Assembly: GCA_017445435.1 (NCBI GenBank)
Contig: JAFSUE010000131.1
Coordinates: forward strand, 1 to 7,299
DNA from: Selenomonadaceae bacterium
Lineage (GTDB): Bacteria; Bacillota; Negativicutes; Selenomonadales; Selenomonadaceae
DNA: 7,299 nt
Direction: 5' to 3'
The notes under the pieces are model-generated. The model did not search any database, was not told where the DNA came from, and saw only the letters and a program-made list of their open reading frames with translations. Of the stretch, positions 1 through 6,666 are shown piece by piece. Within the stretch, counting starts at the first letter, position 1. Each line of letters begins with the position of its first letter. Both the position numbers and the translations under genes were made by a program.

Positions 1-1
1 G

Positions 2-565
2 ATTAAGCACTACCCGCCTGAAAAGTACGCTAAAGTTATCGAAATGATTATTGCAGAAGAGCCGAACTCAACTTTTGTCATTCTCGGCGGCGGACAAAAT
101 GATTTAAATTCCGCGCAGATTCTCAAACAAAATATTAGCGAAGAAAATTTTTCTCAACACGTTATCGACTTGACGAATAAGACGACGTACAGACAAACGG
201 CGGTTATACTTGGCTTTTGCGATATGTACATTGGCAACGATACTGGCGCGTTACACGTGGCGGCGGCGGTTAAATGTCCGTGCCTAGCAGTTTTTCCATT
301 CCCCGCAGATTTGCCTGAACCTGCAATGACTGACGGTTTACGACTTTTCCGCCCGTACAAAGTTCCCGCCGTCGTAGTTCAACCTGCACATGCGATTGAA
401 GCTTGCGCACGTCAAAAGAATGAGCCGTACTCGCCATTTGGTTGTAGGGTAATGGATCAGCCGCATTGTATCGCGCAGATTGAACCTGAAACAATTTTTA
501 AAGGTTTTCGCGTTTTGAAGGAGAATATTTCTAAAAATCTCATCGACACAACGTACTTGTTTTAA
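2..565 (+). CDS. Glycosyltransferase family 9 (heptosyltransferase-like), 3' part only
   Basis: This is the C-terminal 187 codons of a gene whose start lies left of the window; the frame is open from base 2. GT9 enzymes transfer heptose or related sugars from a nucleotide donor to lipopolysaccharide core or similar glycans at the cytoplasmic face of the inner membrane. The visible part is the donor-binding Rossmann half. It has a strand followed by a glycine turn (FVILGGGQND), then FCDMYIGNDTGALHVAAA, which matches the family signature D-(S/T)-G-x-x-H-x-A-A, then a CLAVFPF strand. The tail HCIAQIEPETI resembles the usual GT9 C-terminus (C-x-x-x-I-x-P-x-x-I). The sugar acceptor cannot be told from this fragment. 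The gene probably belongs to an envelope-glycan operon ending here, because a 116 bp non-coding stretch follows. The family call is fairly secure; the heptose specificity is not. Confidence 0.85.
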   Translation: MKHYPPEKYAKVIEMIIAEEPNSTFVILGGGQNDLNSAQILKQNISEENFSQHVIDLTNKTTYRQTAVILGFCDMYIGNDTGALHVAAAVKCPCLAVFPFPADLPEPAMTDGLRLFRPYKVPAVVVQPAHAIEACARQKNEPYSPFGCRVMDQPHCIAQIEPETIFKGFRVLKENISKNLIDTTYLF

Positions 566-578
566 TTCGTAATTAAGA

Positions 579-592
579 ATGCGTAATGCGTA
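579..592. repeat. 7-bp tandem repeat, two copies
   Basis: ATGCGTA occurs twice head to tail (579-585 and 586-592). It sits between two TAATTA hexamers (570-575 and 591-596). Such low-complexity units are common in intergenic spacers and may be slippage products. No function can be assigned. Confidence 0.7.
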
Positions 593-598
593 ATTAAA

Positions 599-626
599 AC
601 TACTAACTACTGACTACTAACTACTC
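599..626. repeat. 14-bp tandem repeat, two copies
   Basis: ACTACTAACTACTG (599-612) is followed directly by ACTACTAACTACTC (613-626). The two copies differ only in the last base, and a partial third unit ACTA follows. The unit is itself built from ACT/ACTA steps. It could be a slippage-prone filler or the remnant of a dispersed intergenic repeat family; the window holds no other copy that I noticed. Confidence 0.75.
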
Positions 627-669
627 ACTAATTATCAAAAAATTTATTTATTCAACACGACCTACTGTC

Positions 670-699
670 AGGAGTCATTAAATGGCGGAAAAAATTTCT
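670..699 (+). repeat. Left copy of a 30-bp direct repeat flanking the cassette
   Basis: The segment covers the ribosome binding site (AGGAG, 670-674), the ATG at 682 and the first six codons of the nurA-like gene. It matches 6667-6696, at the start of radA, at 28 of 30 positions. The only differences are C676 versus T6673 and G688 versus A6685. With a one-base gap the match extends left through TGT (666-668 versus 6664-6666). The two copies bracket the whole five-gene cassette. They may mark the insertion junctions, or they may only be convergent strong start sites. Confidence 0.7.
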
Positions 700-1827
700 C
701 AACTCATTGCTGAAGAAACACACGGCGAAAGTTACCGTACATCAAAATTTGAACTCGACGCTGAAAATTTATCTTCGCAAATTGACTATGATAACTCAAC
801 CGAAATTGTTTTAAAACATAAAGGCGAAACTTGCCCGCCAAAAAAATATTTGTCACTTGAAACTGAATCAAAAAATTTTTCTGCAAGTGAACAAATTCTA
901 AATTATTTTTTGGACGGTTCACGGCATATTTTTAAAATCGATGACATTGCCTATATTGACGGTACGCGGAAAATGATTTATCCTCTTGTCGCAGGGCAAG
1001 TTGTAACTGGCTGTTGTCGACGTGTCGATAAAAAATTGCATGCGGAAAATTTTTTGTCTGAAATTATAATCGCTGTCCCTGACATCACCAACCCTAGAAG
1101 TTTTAACGGCGGCTTTTTTACTGCACTAGCTGACAAAATTAACGCTCGCGCCAAAATAAAAATTTCTAAAATTATTCCCTACTCTACGAATAATAAATCT
1201 ACAGAAAAACTTGAAGACCGCGCCATTGCTAAAATTATGGAACATATGCACGACACAGAAAAAAATTTAGTGGCGGAATTGGTTAAACGCGGCAAGCTTA
1301 ATCAGAAAAATTATCTCGTTAAAGACGGCTCGCTTGAATATCGTGTATTGCCAAATGACAAAAAAAGATTTAACGCTAAAAATTATAGTTTCGTCATTGG
1401 CGTATCGAAAAGATTTAATCCTATGCACGCTAAAGATTCTTCCAACAAAATTAATCCTGGCTTAGTTGCTGACTTGCCGCCGTTATGCCGAACTCCTGTA
1501 ACGATTTTTCAGCGCGAAGATAAATTATTTGGCGGAAATAAATTTGCCGTGTGGTATCTGCGGTTACGCGATAAAAAATATTCTGATTCGCCATTCGACG
1601 GTGTCGTTAAGGTGGAAAAAATTTTAGTTACTGATTCTGAACGCAAGAGTGAACAAATTGACAGTGAGGAAGTAAATCTTTTAAGCGCTTACCTTCTCAA
1701 TGAACGCAATCTTACTTGCTACGGTATGGACGAACGCTGGGCAAATCATATTTACCCTATTTTTTTGACGGAAAGTTTTATCAAGTCACGTTTCATTTCT
1801 GCGGAAACATTTTTGCAATTATTTTGA
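682..1827 (+). CDS. NurA-like nuclease
   Basis: The product is a 381-residue protein that I assign to the NurA nuclease family (RNase H-like fold, metal-dependent 5'-3' DNA nuclease acting with HerA). Visible family hallmarks are LDGSRHIF with D78 (the first catalytic Asp, in a DGS motif), KDGSLEYR with D215 (the second, in the usual DG-x-L context), FVIGVSKRF with K243 (the conserved 'gv-KR' strand), and a C-terminal NHIYPIFLTES with H356, where NurA has its His/Tyr-rich last motif. E193, in the helix before D215, is a plausible further metal ligand. Overall divergence is high, so this rests on motif order rather than close similarity. The start is supported by AGGAG seven bases upstream. 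The gene directly precedes the HerA-like gene with a 9 bp gap, the classic nurA-herA pairing, which strengthens the call. No signal peptide or membrane segment is seen, so it should be cytoplasmic. Confidence 0.75.
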   Translation: MAEKISQLIAEETHGESYRTSKFELDAENLSSQIDYDNSTEIVLKHKGETCPPKKYLSLETESKNFSASEQILNYFLDGSRHIFKIDDIAYIDGTRKMIYPLVAGQVVTGCCRRVDKKLHAENFLSEIIIAVPDITNPRSFNGGFFTALADKINARAKIKISKIIPYSTNNKSTEKLEDRAIAKIMEHMHDTEKNLVAELVKRGKLNQKNYLVKDGSLEYRVLPNDKKRFNAKNYSFVIGVSKRFNPMHAKDSSNKINPGLVADLPPLCRTPVTIFQREDKLFGGNKFAVWYLRLRDKKYSDSPFDGVVKVEKILVTDSERKSEQIDSEEVNLLSAYLLNERNLTCYGMDERWANHIYPIFLTESFIKSRFISAETFLQLF

Positions 1828-1836
1828 GGTGAATAC

Positions 1837-3471
1837 ATGAACGAAGTTATTGGGCGCGTTGCTACGACGGAAAAATTTCCAGCGACGATGGACAAATTTT
1901 ATTTTTGGACGGACGCCGACTTTAGATTGAACGCTTTCGACGTGGTAAAAGTTTCGCACATTGAGGATTCACTCACTTTTGGCACTGTGGAAAATATTTT
2001 CAACATTACCGACGCAAAAAGTTTTTTGACAAGCTACATTTCCAGCGACTTCGGCAACACAAATATTATTCCGCCGACTCTGCGAATTGGTATGAATTAC
2101 GTTGAAGTTTCCGTTTCCTTCAACACGAAAAATATTTATACGCCCGTCAAAAATGATTCTGCCGTATCTTTGGCAACTGCGCGGGAAATTGAACAGGCTT
2201 TAGGTCTCGACAAAATAAAAAATAAATTGCCTTGCGGCTTTTTAAAAATGTACGAAGGTCACGACGCTAACGAAATTACTTTGCCAGTAAATCTTGACGC
2301 ACAATTCATTCTTGGACCTGAAGGCGCCCATTTAAATATTTCTGGAATTTCGGGGCTTGCCGCTAAGACTAGCTACGCTATGTTCCTTATGAAGTCTGTA
2401 CAAGAAAAATTTTCTGACTGCGCCTTCATAATTTTCAACGTCAAGGGTAAAGATTTAATGGCAATTCATAAACCGAATGACGATCTTTCCGACGCTAAAA
2501 ATTATAGATCACTTAATTTGAGCGGCAAGCCATTTAAAAATGTTCACTACTACGCGCCGCGTGACAAAGATAAAAAAGTTACTAGCTACTTGCCGCCCCG
2601 TGACGTTGAAGAATATTTTAACGAAACTTTGTTAAAAAGATTTGTTTACGTCTACAAAGACGACCGCGAATCTTTAGAAATGCTTTTCGCGGATATTGAT
2701 GACACTACGCAGACAATGGATTCAATCGTAAGCAAAATTATTGATGACAACGACTCTGATTTTAATGACATTTCGACATGGAAAAATTTTTTGGATAAAG
2801 TCAATGAATTGGGCAACAAGGGAAACGCTAGCAGTTCTAAAGAAATTTCCGTGCTAAGTTGGCGCAAGTTTAATCGTATCGTTAGCAAGGCGATTAAAAA
2901 CGATAATATGTTTGTCGACCGCCCAATTACTGAAAACTACGAATGCCGACTTGCTGACGAACTGAAAAAAATTTCTACAGGTTCAGTAAGCGTGATTGAC
3001 ATTGCTAAACTTGCCAGTGATAAGCAAGCGTTTGTTTTCGGCGACGTACTGAAAACAATCTACAACTTAAAGCTCGGCGAATATTCTAACGTCGTTCCGC
3101 CGTCTAAAATAATAATTTTTGTTGACGAATTAAATAAATTCGCGTCGAAGGATACGGCAAAAAGTTCACCAATCCTGCGTCAAATTTTGGACGTGGCGGA
3201 ACGCGGCAGATCGTTAGGTATAATTTTATTTGGTGCTGAACAATTTCGCTCCAACATTCACCCGCGCGTAACTGGCAATTGCGCTACTCTTGCTTATGGG
3301 CGAACAAATGTTCTTGAAACGACAACTAAAGATTATTCCGCGTTGCCGACGACGTACAAAAATATTTTGACGCGGCTTGAACAGGGCGAATACGTCATAC
3401 AAAATCCAATTTTCCGTTCATTGCTTAAAGTTAAATTTCCTAAGCCTGCGTACAAACAATTTAAAGATTGA
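1837..3471 (+). CDS. HerA-like FtsK/HerA-superfamily ATPase
   Basis: The product is a 544-residue protein. HerA is a hexameric DNA-pumping ATPase that feeds DNA to NurA. Residues 1 to about 110 look like the N-terminal HAS-barrel (GRVATTEKF, then DVVKV and SLTFGTVENI). The ATPase domain follows. The P-loop is atypical: SGISGLAAKTS with G170, G173, K177 and T178, with alanine instead of the usual glycine before the lysine. Walker B is clear (KIIIFVDELNKF, D430-E431). AERGRSLGIILFGAEQFRS matches the HerA region with arginines (R456, R458) and the sensor glutamine (Q469). The C-terminal part, GEYVIQNPIFRSLLKVKFP, resembles the family's closing strand. About 200 residues between the Walker A and B motifs, rich in D, K and S, form a long insertion typical of bacterial HerA relatives. 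It lies 9 bp after the NurA-like gene and 12 bp before the GHKL gene, so co-expression is very likely. HerA-superfamily identity is secure; ATPase competence is less so. Confidence 0.9.
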   Translation: MNEVIGRVATTEKFPATMDKFYFWTDADFRLNAFDVVKVSHIEDSLTFGTVENIFNITDAKSFLTSYISSDFGNTNIIPPTLRIGMNYVEVSVSFNTKNIYTPVKNDSAVSLATAREIEQALGLDKIKNKLPCGFLKMYEGHDANEITLPVNLDAQFILGPEGAHLNISGISGLAAKTSYAMFLMKSVQEKFSDCAFIIFNVKGKDLMAIHKPNDDLSDAKNYRSLNLSGKPFKNVHYYAPRDKDKKVTSYLPPRDVEEYFNETLLKRFVYVYKDDRESLEMLFADIDDTTQTMDSIVSKIIDDNDSDFNDISTWKNFLDKVNELGNKGNASSSKEISVLSWRKFNRIVSKAIKNDNMFVDRPITENYECRLADELKKISTGSVSVIDIAKLASDKQAFVFGDVLKTIYNLKLGEYSNVVPPSKIIIFVDELNKFASKDTAKSSPILRQILDVAERGRSLGIILFGAEQFRSNIHPRVTGNCATLAYGRTNVLETTTKDYSALPTTYKNILTRLEQGEYVIQNPIFRSLLKVKFPKPAYKQFKD

Positions 3472-3478
3472 GGAGGAG
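3471..3478 (+). promoter_or_regulatory. Strong ribosome binding site fixing a TTG start
   Basis: AGGAGGAG lies five bases before TTG at 3484 and overlaps the last base of the HerA-like stop codon. It is the best Shine-Dalgarno match in the window and decides the start of the GHKL gene, which has no in-frame ATG nearby. Confidence 0.85.
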
Positions 3479-3483
3479 ACGTA

Positions 3484-4269
3484 TTGAGCGATATTGAAAT
3501 TGGCGTAAACATTGTTGAAATTGTCACTAAAGGGCTTTACACAAATTCGCTAGATATTTTTCGTGAATACATACAAAATTCTTGTGACGCTATAGACGAT
3601 GCAGTTGACGCTGGAATTTTGGCGGAAGGTGACGGCTTAATCAATATTAAACTTGATAGCGCGGCACGGCGAATCACAATCGAAGATAACGGCGCTGGCA
3701 TTAACGCGAAAAATTTTGATCGCATTATGCGCAGAATCGGCAATTCTGATAAGCGTTTAGAAACTGACAGAGGTTTTCGCGGTATTGGGCGACTTTGCGG
3801 TCTGGCGTATTGTAGGGAGGCGCGGTTTAGTTCCACTGTTAAAGGCGAAAAAAGATTGTCGACGCTAACCATTAACGCCGAACGTCTACGCCAAGAATTT
3901 TTTTATCACAATAAACATTCTGCCGAATATGTTTTGCGTGACGTTATGATTTTTGAAAAATTTGATGTTGCCGACGATGAACATTTTTTTCGCGTTGAAC
4001 TTATTGACATTGTCGACACAAACAATATCTTACTTGACGCTGAAAAAGTTCGTGAATATCTTTCTTTCGTCGCGCCCGTCGAATACAAAAATAATTTCAA
4101 CTTAACTTACGGTACAGAAATTTATAAATACGCCGCTAAGCTTAACTTCAAAAGGAAAATAATTTATGAGCGAAAAATTTTTAATGAAAAAAAATATCGA
4201 CCGTTCACTTTTCAAACGCGGCTTTGCGATTCCCGCCGAAATGCAAGCCGTTTTTTCTTTGCATCTTAG
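3484..4269 (+). CDS. GHKL (Hsp90/MutL-type) ATPase, probably C-terminally truncated
   Basis: The frame encodes 261 residues from a TTG start. All Bergerat-fold boxes are present. The N box is FREYIQNSCDAIDD (E28, N32, D35), the G1 box IEDNGAGI (D68, G70, G72), and the lid/G2 box DRGFRGIGRLCG (G97, G100, G102). The intact boxes suggest an ATP-binding domain that dimerises on binding, as in Hsp90, MutL and MORC. Residues to about 240 still look like real coding sequence (IFNEKKYRPF). The last roughly 20 residues, rich in R, F and S, look like out-of-frame translation. Relatives I recall continue for several hundred residues with a second 'transducer' domain that is absent here. The final 104 bp overlap the HNH gene in another frame. 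This may be a deletion derivative that still folds as a nucleotide switch, or a decayed gene. The context suggests a regulatory partner of the NurA-HerA pair. Confidence 0.82.
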   Translation: MSDIEIGVNIVEIVTKGLYTNSLDIFREYIQNSCDAIDDAVDAGILAEGDGLINIKLDSAARRITIEDNGAGINAKNFDRIMRRIGNSDKRLETDRGFRGIGRLCGLAYCREARFSSTVKGEKRLSTLTINAERLRQEFFYHNKHSAEYVLRDVMIFEKFDVADDEHFFRVELIDIVDTNNILLDAEKVREYLSFVAPVEYKNNFNLTYGTEIYKYAAKLNFKRKIIYERKIFNEKKYRPFTFQTRLCDSRRNASRFFFAS

Positions 4270-4963
4270 CGGCGGTGAACTGAATCACGGCGAAAAGCGA
4301 GCGATAAAAATTATTTTAAATGAAAAAATTTTCGACGCAACTTTAACCAGCGTCAATTTCGACCGTGAAAAATATCCTGGACATCGTGACATATGGCAAA
4401 TTGTTTATTCGCAAAATAGCGCCATAGCTGATTCCATAAGAAAAATTTTTTCGTACTCACTGAAAAATTTTAGTGAAAATCTTCCGCCTTCCGAAGAAGA
4501 ATATTTTGTCCTTTACGCTACCGACACGAAGGATATTTTTTATTTTGAGCCAATCTTCAAGCGTGAAATTATTACGCCCGAACGTGACGAACTGTCTTTA
4601 GAAAATCTTTTTGAGTTGCCGACGCTAACGGATTCGGAAGCCGCGATTGTTGAAAAGTATCGATTAACAAAAATTCGCAAACTCAATCGCAGTATTGGAA
4701 ATTATCTAAAAAAGCTTTATAATTTTCGCTGTCAAATTTGCGGACAGAATATCGGCGCAAATTACGGCGTCAACGTCGTTGAATGTCATCACATAAATTA
4801 TTTTGTCGATAGTTTGAATAATGACGCGGAAAATCTTTTAATCGTTTGTCCGAATCATCACCGAATCATTCACGCCGCTAATCCAATTTTCGACCGTGAT
4901 AAAAAATTTTATCGCTACCCTAACGGCTATGAAGAAAGTTTACTTTTAAATTTGCACTTGTAA
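4166..4963 (+). CDS. HNH endonuclease with an unassigned N-terminal domain
   Basis: The product is a 265-residue protein with two parts. Residues about 12 to 110 (from LFKRGFAIP through KYPGHRDIWQIVYS and KIFSYS) form a mixed alpha/beta domain that resembles the front domain of some HNH restriction-type proteins. It may recognise DNA, but I cannot name it. Residues about 180-240 are a clear zinc-supported HNH module: C189-x2-C192, then VECHHI (H208, H209), N223 in AENLL, and CPNHHRIIH (C228, H231, H232). The zinc ligands and the His-Asn-His metal site all appear intact, so it should nick or cut DNA. The ATG at 4166 has AGGA nine bases upstream (4153-4156), and an in-frame TAA lies just before it at 4160, so no upstream extension is possible. 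The start lies inside the 3' end of the GHKL frame. The likely role is the effector nuclease of the cassette. Confidence 0.87.
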   Translation: MSEKFLMKKNIDRSLFKRGFAIPAEMQAVFSLHLSGGELNHGEKRAIKIILNEKIFDATLTSVNFDREKYPGHRDIWQIVYSQNSAIADSIRKIFSYSLKNFSENLPPSEEEYFVLYATDTKDIFYFEPIFKREIITPERDELSLENLFELPTLTDSEAAIVEKYRLTKIRKLNRSIGNYLKKLYNFRCQICGQNIGANYGVNVVECHHINYFVDSLNNDAENLLIVCPNHHRIIHAANPIFDRDKKFYRYPNGYEESLLLNLHL

Positions 4964-4966
4964 CTT

Positions 4967-6661
4967 TTGGTTGAGGAATTTTTTAACAGCGAAGTTGACA
5001 AACAAAATCTTTTTGCGCCAAAAGAAAATCAAGCACTTCAAAAATTCTGGCAACACGAAAAAATTTTGATTGAGTTCATAAAGACGGGGAAAGTTTCATG
5101 TTTAGATTTTCTGCGCGGCAAAGATTTTTATTATAAAGACGTGCTGGGCAAATTTCACAGCCGCTTTAAAGCTGAAAATTTTCCGACGTTCGACATTATC
5201 TGCGTTAATTCGCTGTTTACATTTTTTTTCGATAAGACCGTTAGCACGATAAACTATGCGAAAAAATTTCTTGGCGAAAATGGCAAAATTTTTGTCGGTG
5301 GAGTAGCGGCAACTCTTGTACCAAAATTTTTTGAAATTGCAACTGGCATTAAGCCGCACATTAGGCTTTTGGATAAACCTGACGACTTCGACAAACACGA
5401 CGATATTATAATTGACACATTGCCGCCAGATTATTCGATTCTTGATGAAATTGACTACAAATATCCCGTCGCCGACGCCTACATAACCTACACTACGCGC
5501 GGTTGTATTCGCAAGTGTGGTTTCTGCGCGGTTAGAAAGCTTGAGCCTGAATACAAAGACCACGTCGAAATTTTATCGCAACTTCATCAAATTGAAAAAC
5601 GTTTTGGCGCGAAGAAAAATTTGTTGCTTATGGACAATAATATTTTGGCGTCAAAAAAATTTGATGAGATTATCGACGAAATTAAATCTTGCGGATTTGC
5701 CAAAGGCGCAACGTATATTCCGCCTGACGAATACGCCGTAACGATAAAAAATTTGCGCGAAGGTTTCAGCGACAGAGCTTGTATCAAAAAAATTATTTGC
5801 CTTTATGATGAACTTGAACGCCGCTTGCCAGAAAATACTGCGGGAAAATTTTATGCTGTACGTGAGGAAAATTTTTTACTTAGCGCAGTAAGTGCCACTA
5901 AAGAAAAAATTTTTGAACTTGATGACTTTGTACGTCCGCTATATGAAAAATATTTCAAGCGCAATCCATTAACCCGCTACGTCGATTTTAATCAAGGCTT
6001 AGACGCTCGCTTATTGGACGAACATAAAATGTCACGGCTTGCGGAACTTAATCTGCACCCAATGCGCATTGCATTTGACCATATCGAGCAACGCGAAATT
6101 TATGAACGCGCCATTCATTTAGCGGCAAAATTCGGCATTCGCAATTTATCAAACTATCTGCTTTATAATTTCCTTGACACGCCTGAAGATTTTTATAACA
6201 GATTGAAAATAAATATTGATCTTTGTGAGGAACTTAACCTTTCAATTTATTCCTTTCCAATGAAATATTGTCCGATAGATGACCCTGAATATTTTAGTAA
6301 CCGCGATTATATTGGACGGCATTGGAACAGGAAATTTATTCGCGCCATTCAAGCTATAATCAATGCGACGAAAGGCAAAGTTGGACGCGGTCGAACTTTT
6401 TTTGAGAAAGCCTTCGGAAAAAATCTTGATGAATTTCATGAATTGCTATATATGCCCGAAACTTTCATAATCTACCGTAAAAGGTACGAAGACAATTTGA
6501 CGGCGGATTGGCGCAGAAAATTTTTATCCCTTAACGATGATGAAAAAATTGACGCGAAAAAATTTATTGAGCAAAATAAATTTTCAGATGCCGATATATC
6601 TACAGTCACATCTTCAAATATTCGCGACTTGCTGAAATTTTATCAAGTCAAGCGAAGTTAG
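4967..6661 (+). CDS. Radical SAM protein with a B12-binding-like N-terminal domain
   Basis: The product is a 564-residue protein. Residues about 30-140 look like the Rossmann domain found in front of B12-type radical SAM enzymes: FDIICVNSLFTFF (the SxL-like element) and GKIFVGGVAATL (the GG element). The DxHxxG cobalamin motif is not seen, so cobalamin binding is doubtful. The radical SAM core follows, with YTTRGCIRKCGFCAVRK giving C180-x3-C184-x2-C187 for the [4Fe-4S] cluster. Later barrel elements are LLLMDNNIL, VDFNQGLDARL and MRIAFDH. The C-terminal 100 residues (GRGRTFFEKAF, LLYMPETFIIYRKRYE) belong to no domain I can name. The substrate is unknown. The start is weak: TTG at 4967 has no Shine-Dalgarno sequence, and it lies 3 bp after the HNH stop in the same frame, so translation probably depends on reinitiation. 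No in-frame Met occurs before residue 200. Radical SAM identity is secure; membership in the nuclease system is inferred from spacing only. Confidence 0.88.
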   Translation: MVEEFFNSEVDKQNLFAPKENQALQKFWQHEKILIEFIKTGKVSCLDFLRGKDFYYKDVLGKFHSRFKAENFPTFDIICVNSLFTFFFDKTVSTINYAKKFLGENGKIFVGGVAATLVPKFFEIATGIKPHIRLLDKPDDFDKHDDIIIDTLPPDYSILDEIDYKYPVADAYITYTTRGCIRKCGFCAVRKLEPEYKDHVEILSQLHQIEKRFGAKKNLLLMDNNILASKKFDEIIDEIKSCGFAKGATYIPPDEYAVTIKNLREGFSDRACIKKIICLYDELERRLPENTAGKFYAVREENFLLSAVSATKEKIFELDDFVRPLYEKYFKRNPLTRYVDFNQGLDARLLDEHKMSRLAELNLHPMRIAFDHIEQREIYERAIHLAAKFGIRNLSNYLLYNFLDTPEDFYNRLKINIDLCEELNLSIYSFPMKYCPIDDPEYFSNRDYIGRHWNRKFIRAIQAIINATKGKVGRGRTFFEKAFGKNLDEFHELLYMPETFIIYRKRYEDNLTADWRRKFLSLNDDEKIDAKKFIEQNKFSDADISTVTSSNIRDLLKFYQVKRS

Positions 6662-6666
6662 CTTGT

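Larger units (their letters stand above)
566..681. other. Intergenic spacer with short tandem repeats
   Basis: This is the only sizeable non-coding stretch in the window. It separates the GT9 gene from the five-gene cassette. Its left part carries simple repeats (listed separately), and its right part is an A/T-rich run ending in the nurA-like ribosome binding site. If the cassette has its own promoter, it should lie here. I see no clear -35/-10 pair and no GC-rich hairpin followed by a T run, so neither a promoter nor a terminator is called. Confidence 0.6.

Noticed and set aside
566..600. Possible rho-independent terminator after the GT9 gene
   Set aside because: The TAATTA and ATGCGTA repeats are direct rather than inverted, with no GC-rich stem or T run.
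599..626. CRISPR-like repeat
   Set aside because: The two units are adjacent without spacers and are too short and simple.
631..669. Possible promoter in the A/T-rich stretch before the nurA-like gene
   Set aside because: Several TATTTA-like hexamers occur, but none has a convincing -35 element at 16-18 bp, so any choice would be arbitrary.
3537..3872. 111-codon open frame on the minus strand
   Set aside because: It is antisense to the GHKL motifs and its S/P/R-rich product is typical of a shadow frame.
4140..4170. Simple one-base frameshift joining the GHKL and HNH frames into one protein
   Set aside because: The HNH frame has a TAA at 4160-4162 just before its ATG, and the HNH gene has its own AGGA site, so two separate genes fit better.
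5102..5563. 153-codon open frame on the minus strand
   Set aside because: It lies wholly inside the radical SAM gene, opposite its cluster motif; its translation is low-complexity and K/F/R-rich, with no recognisable domain.
682..6661. Base composition shift marking the cassette as foreign
   Set aside because: By eye, the genes inside share the A/T-rich style and frequent AAAATTT-type runs of the flanking genes; I could not compute a difference, so I make no claim of recent transfer from composition.
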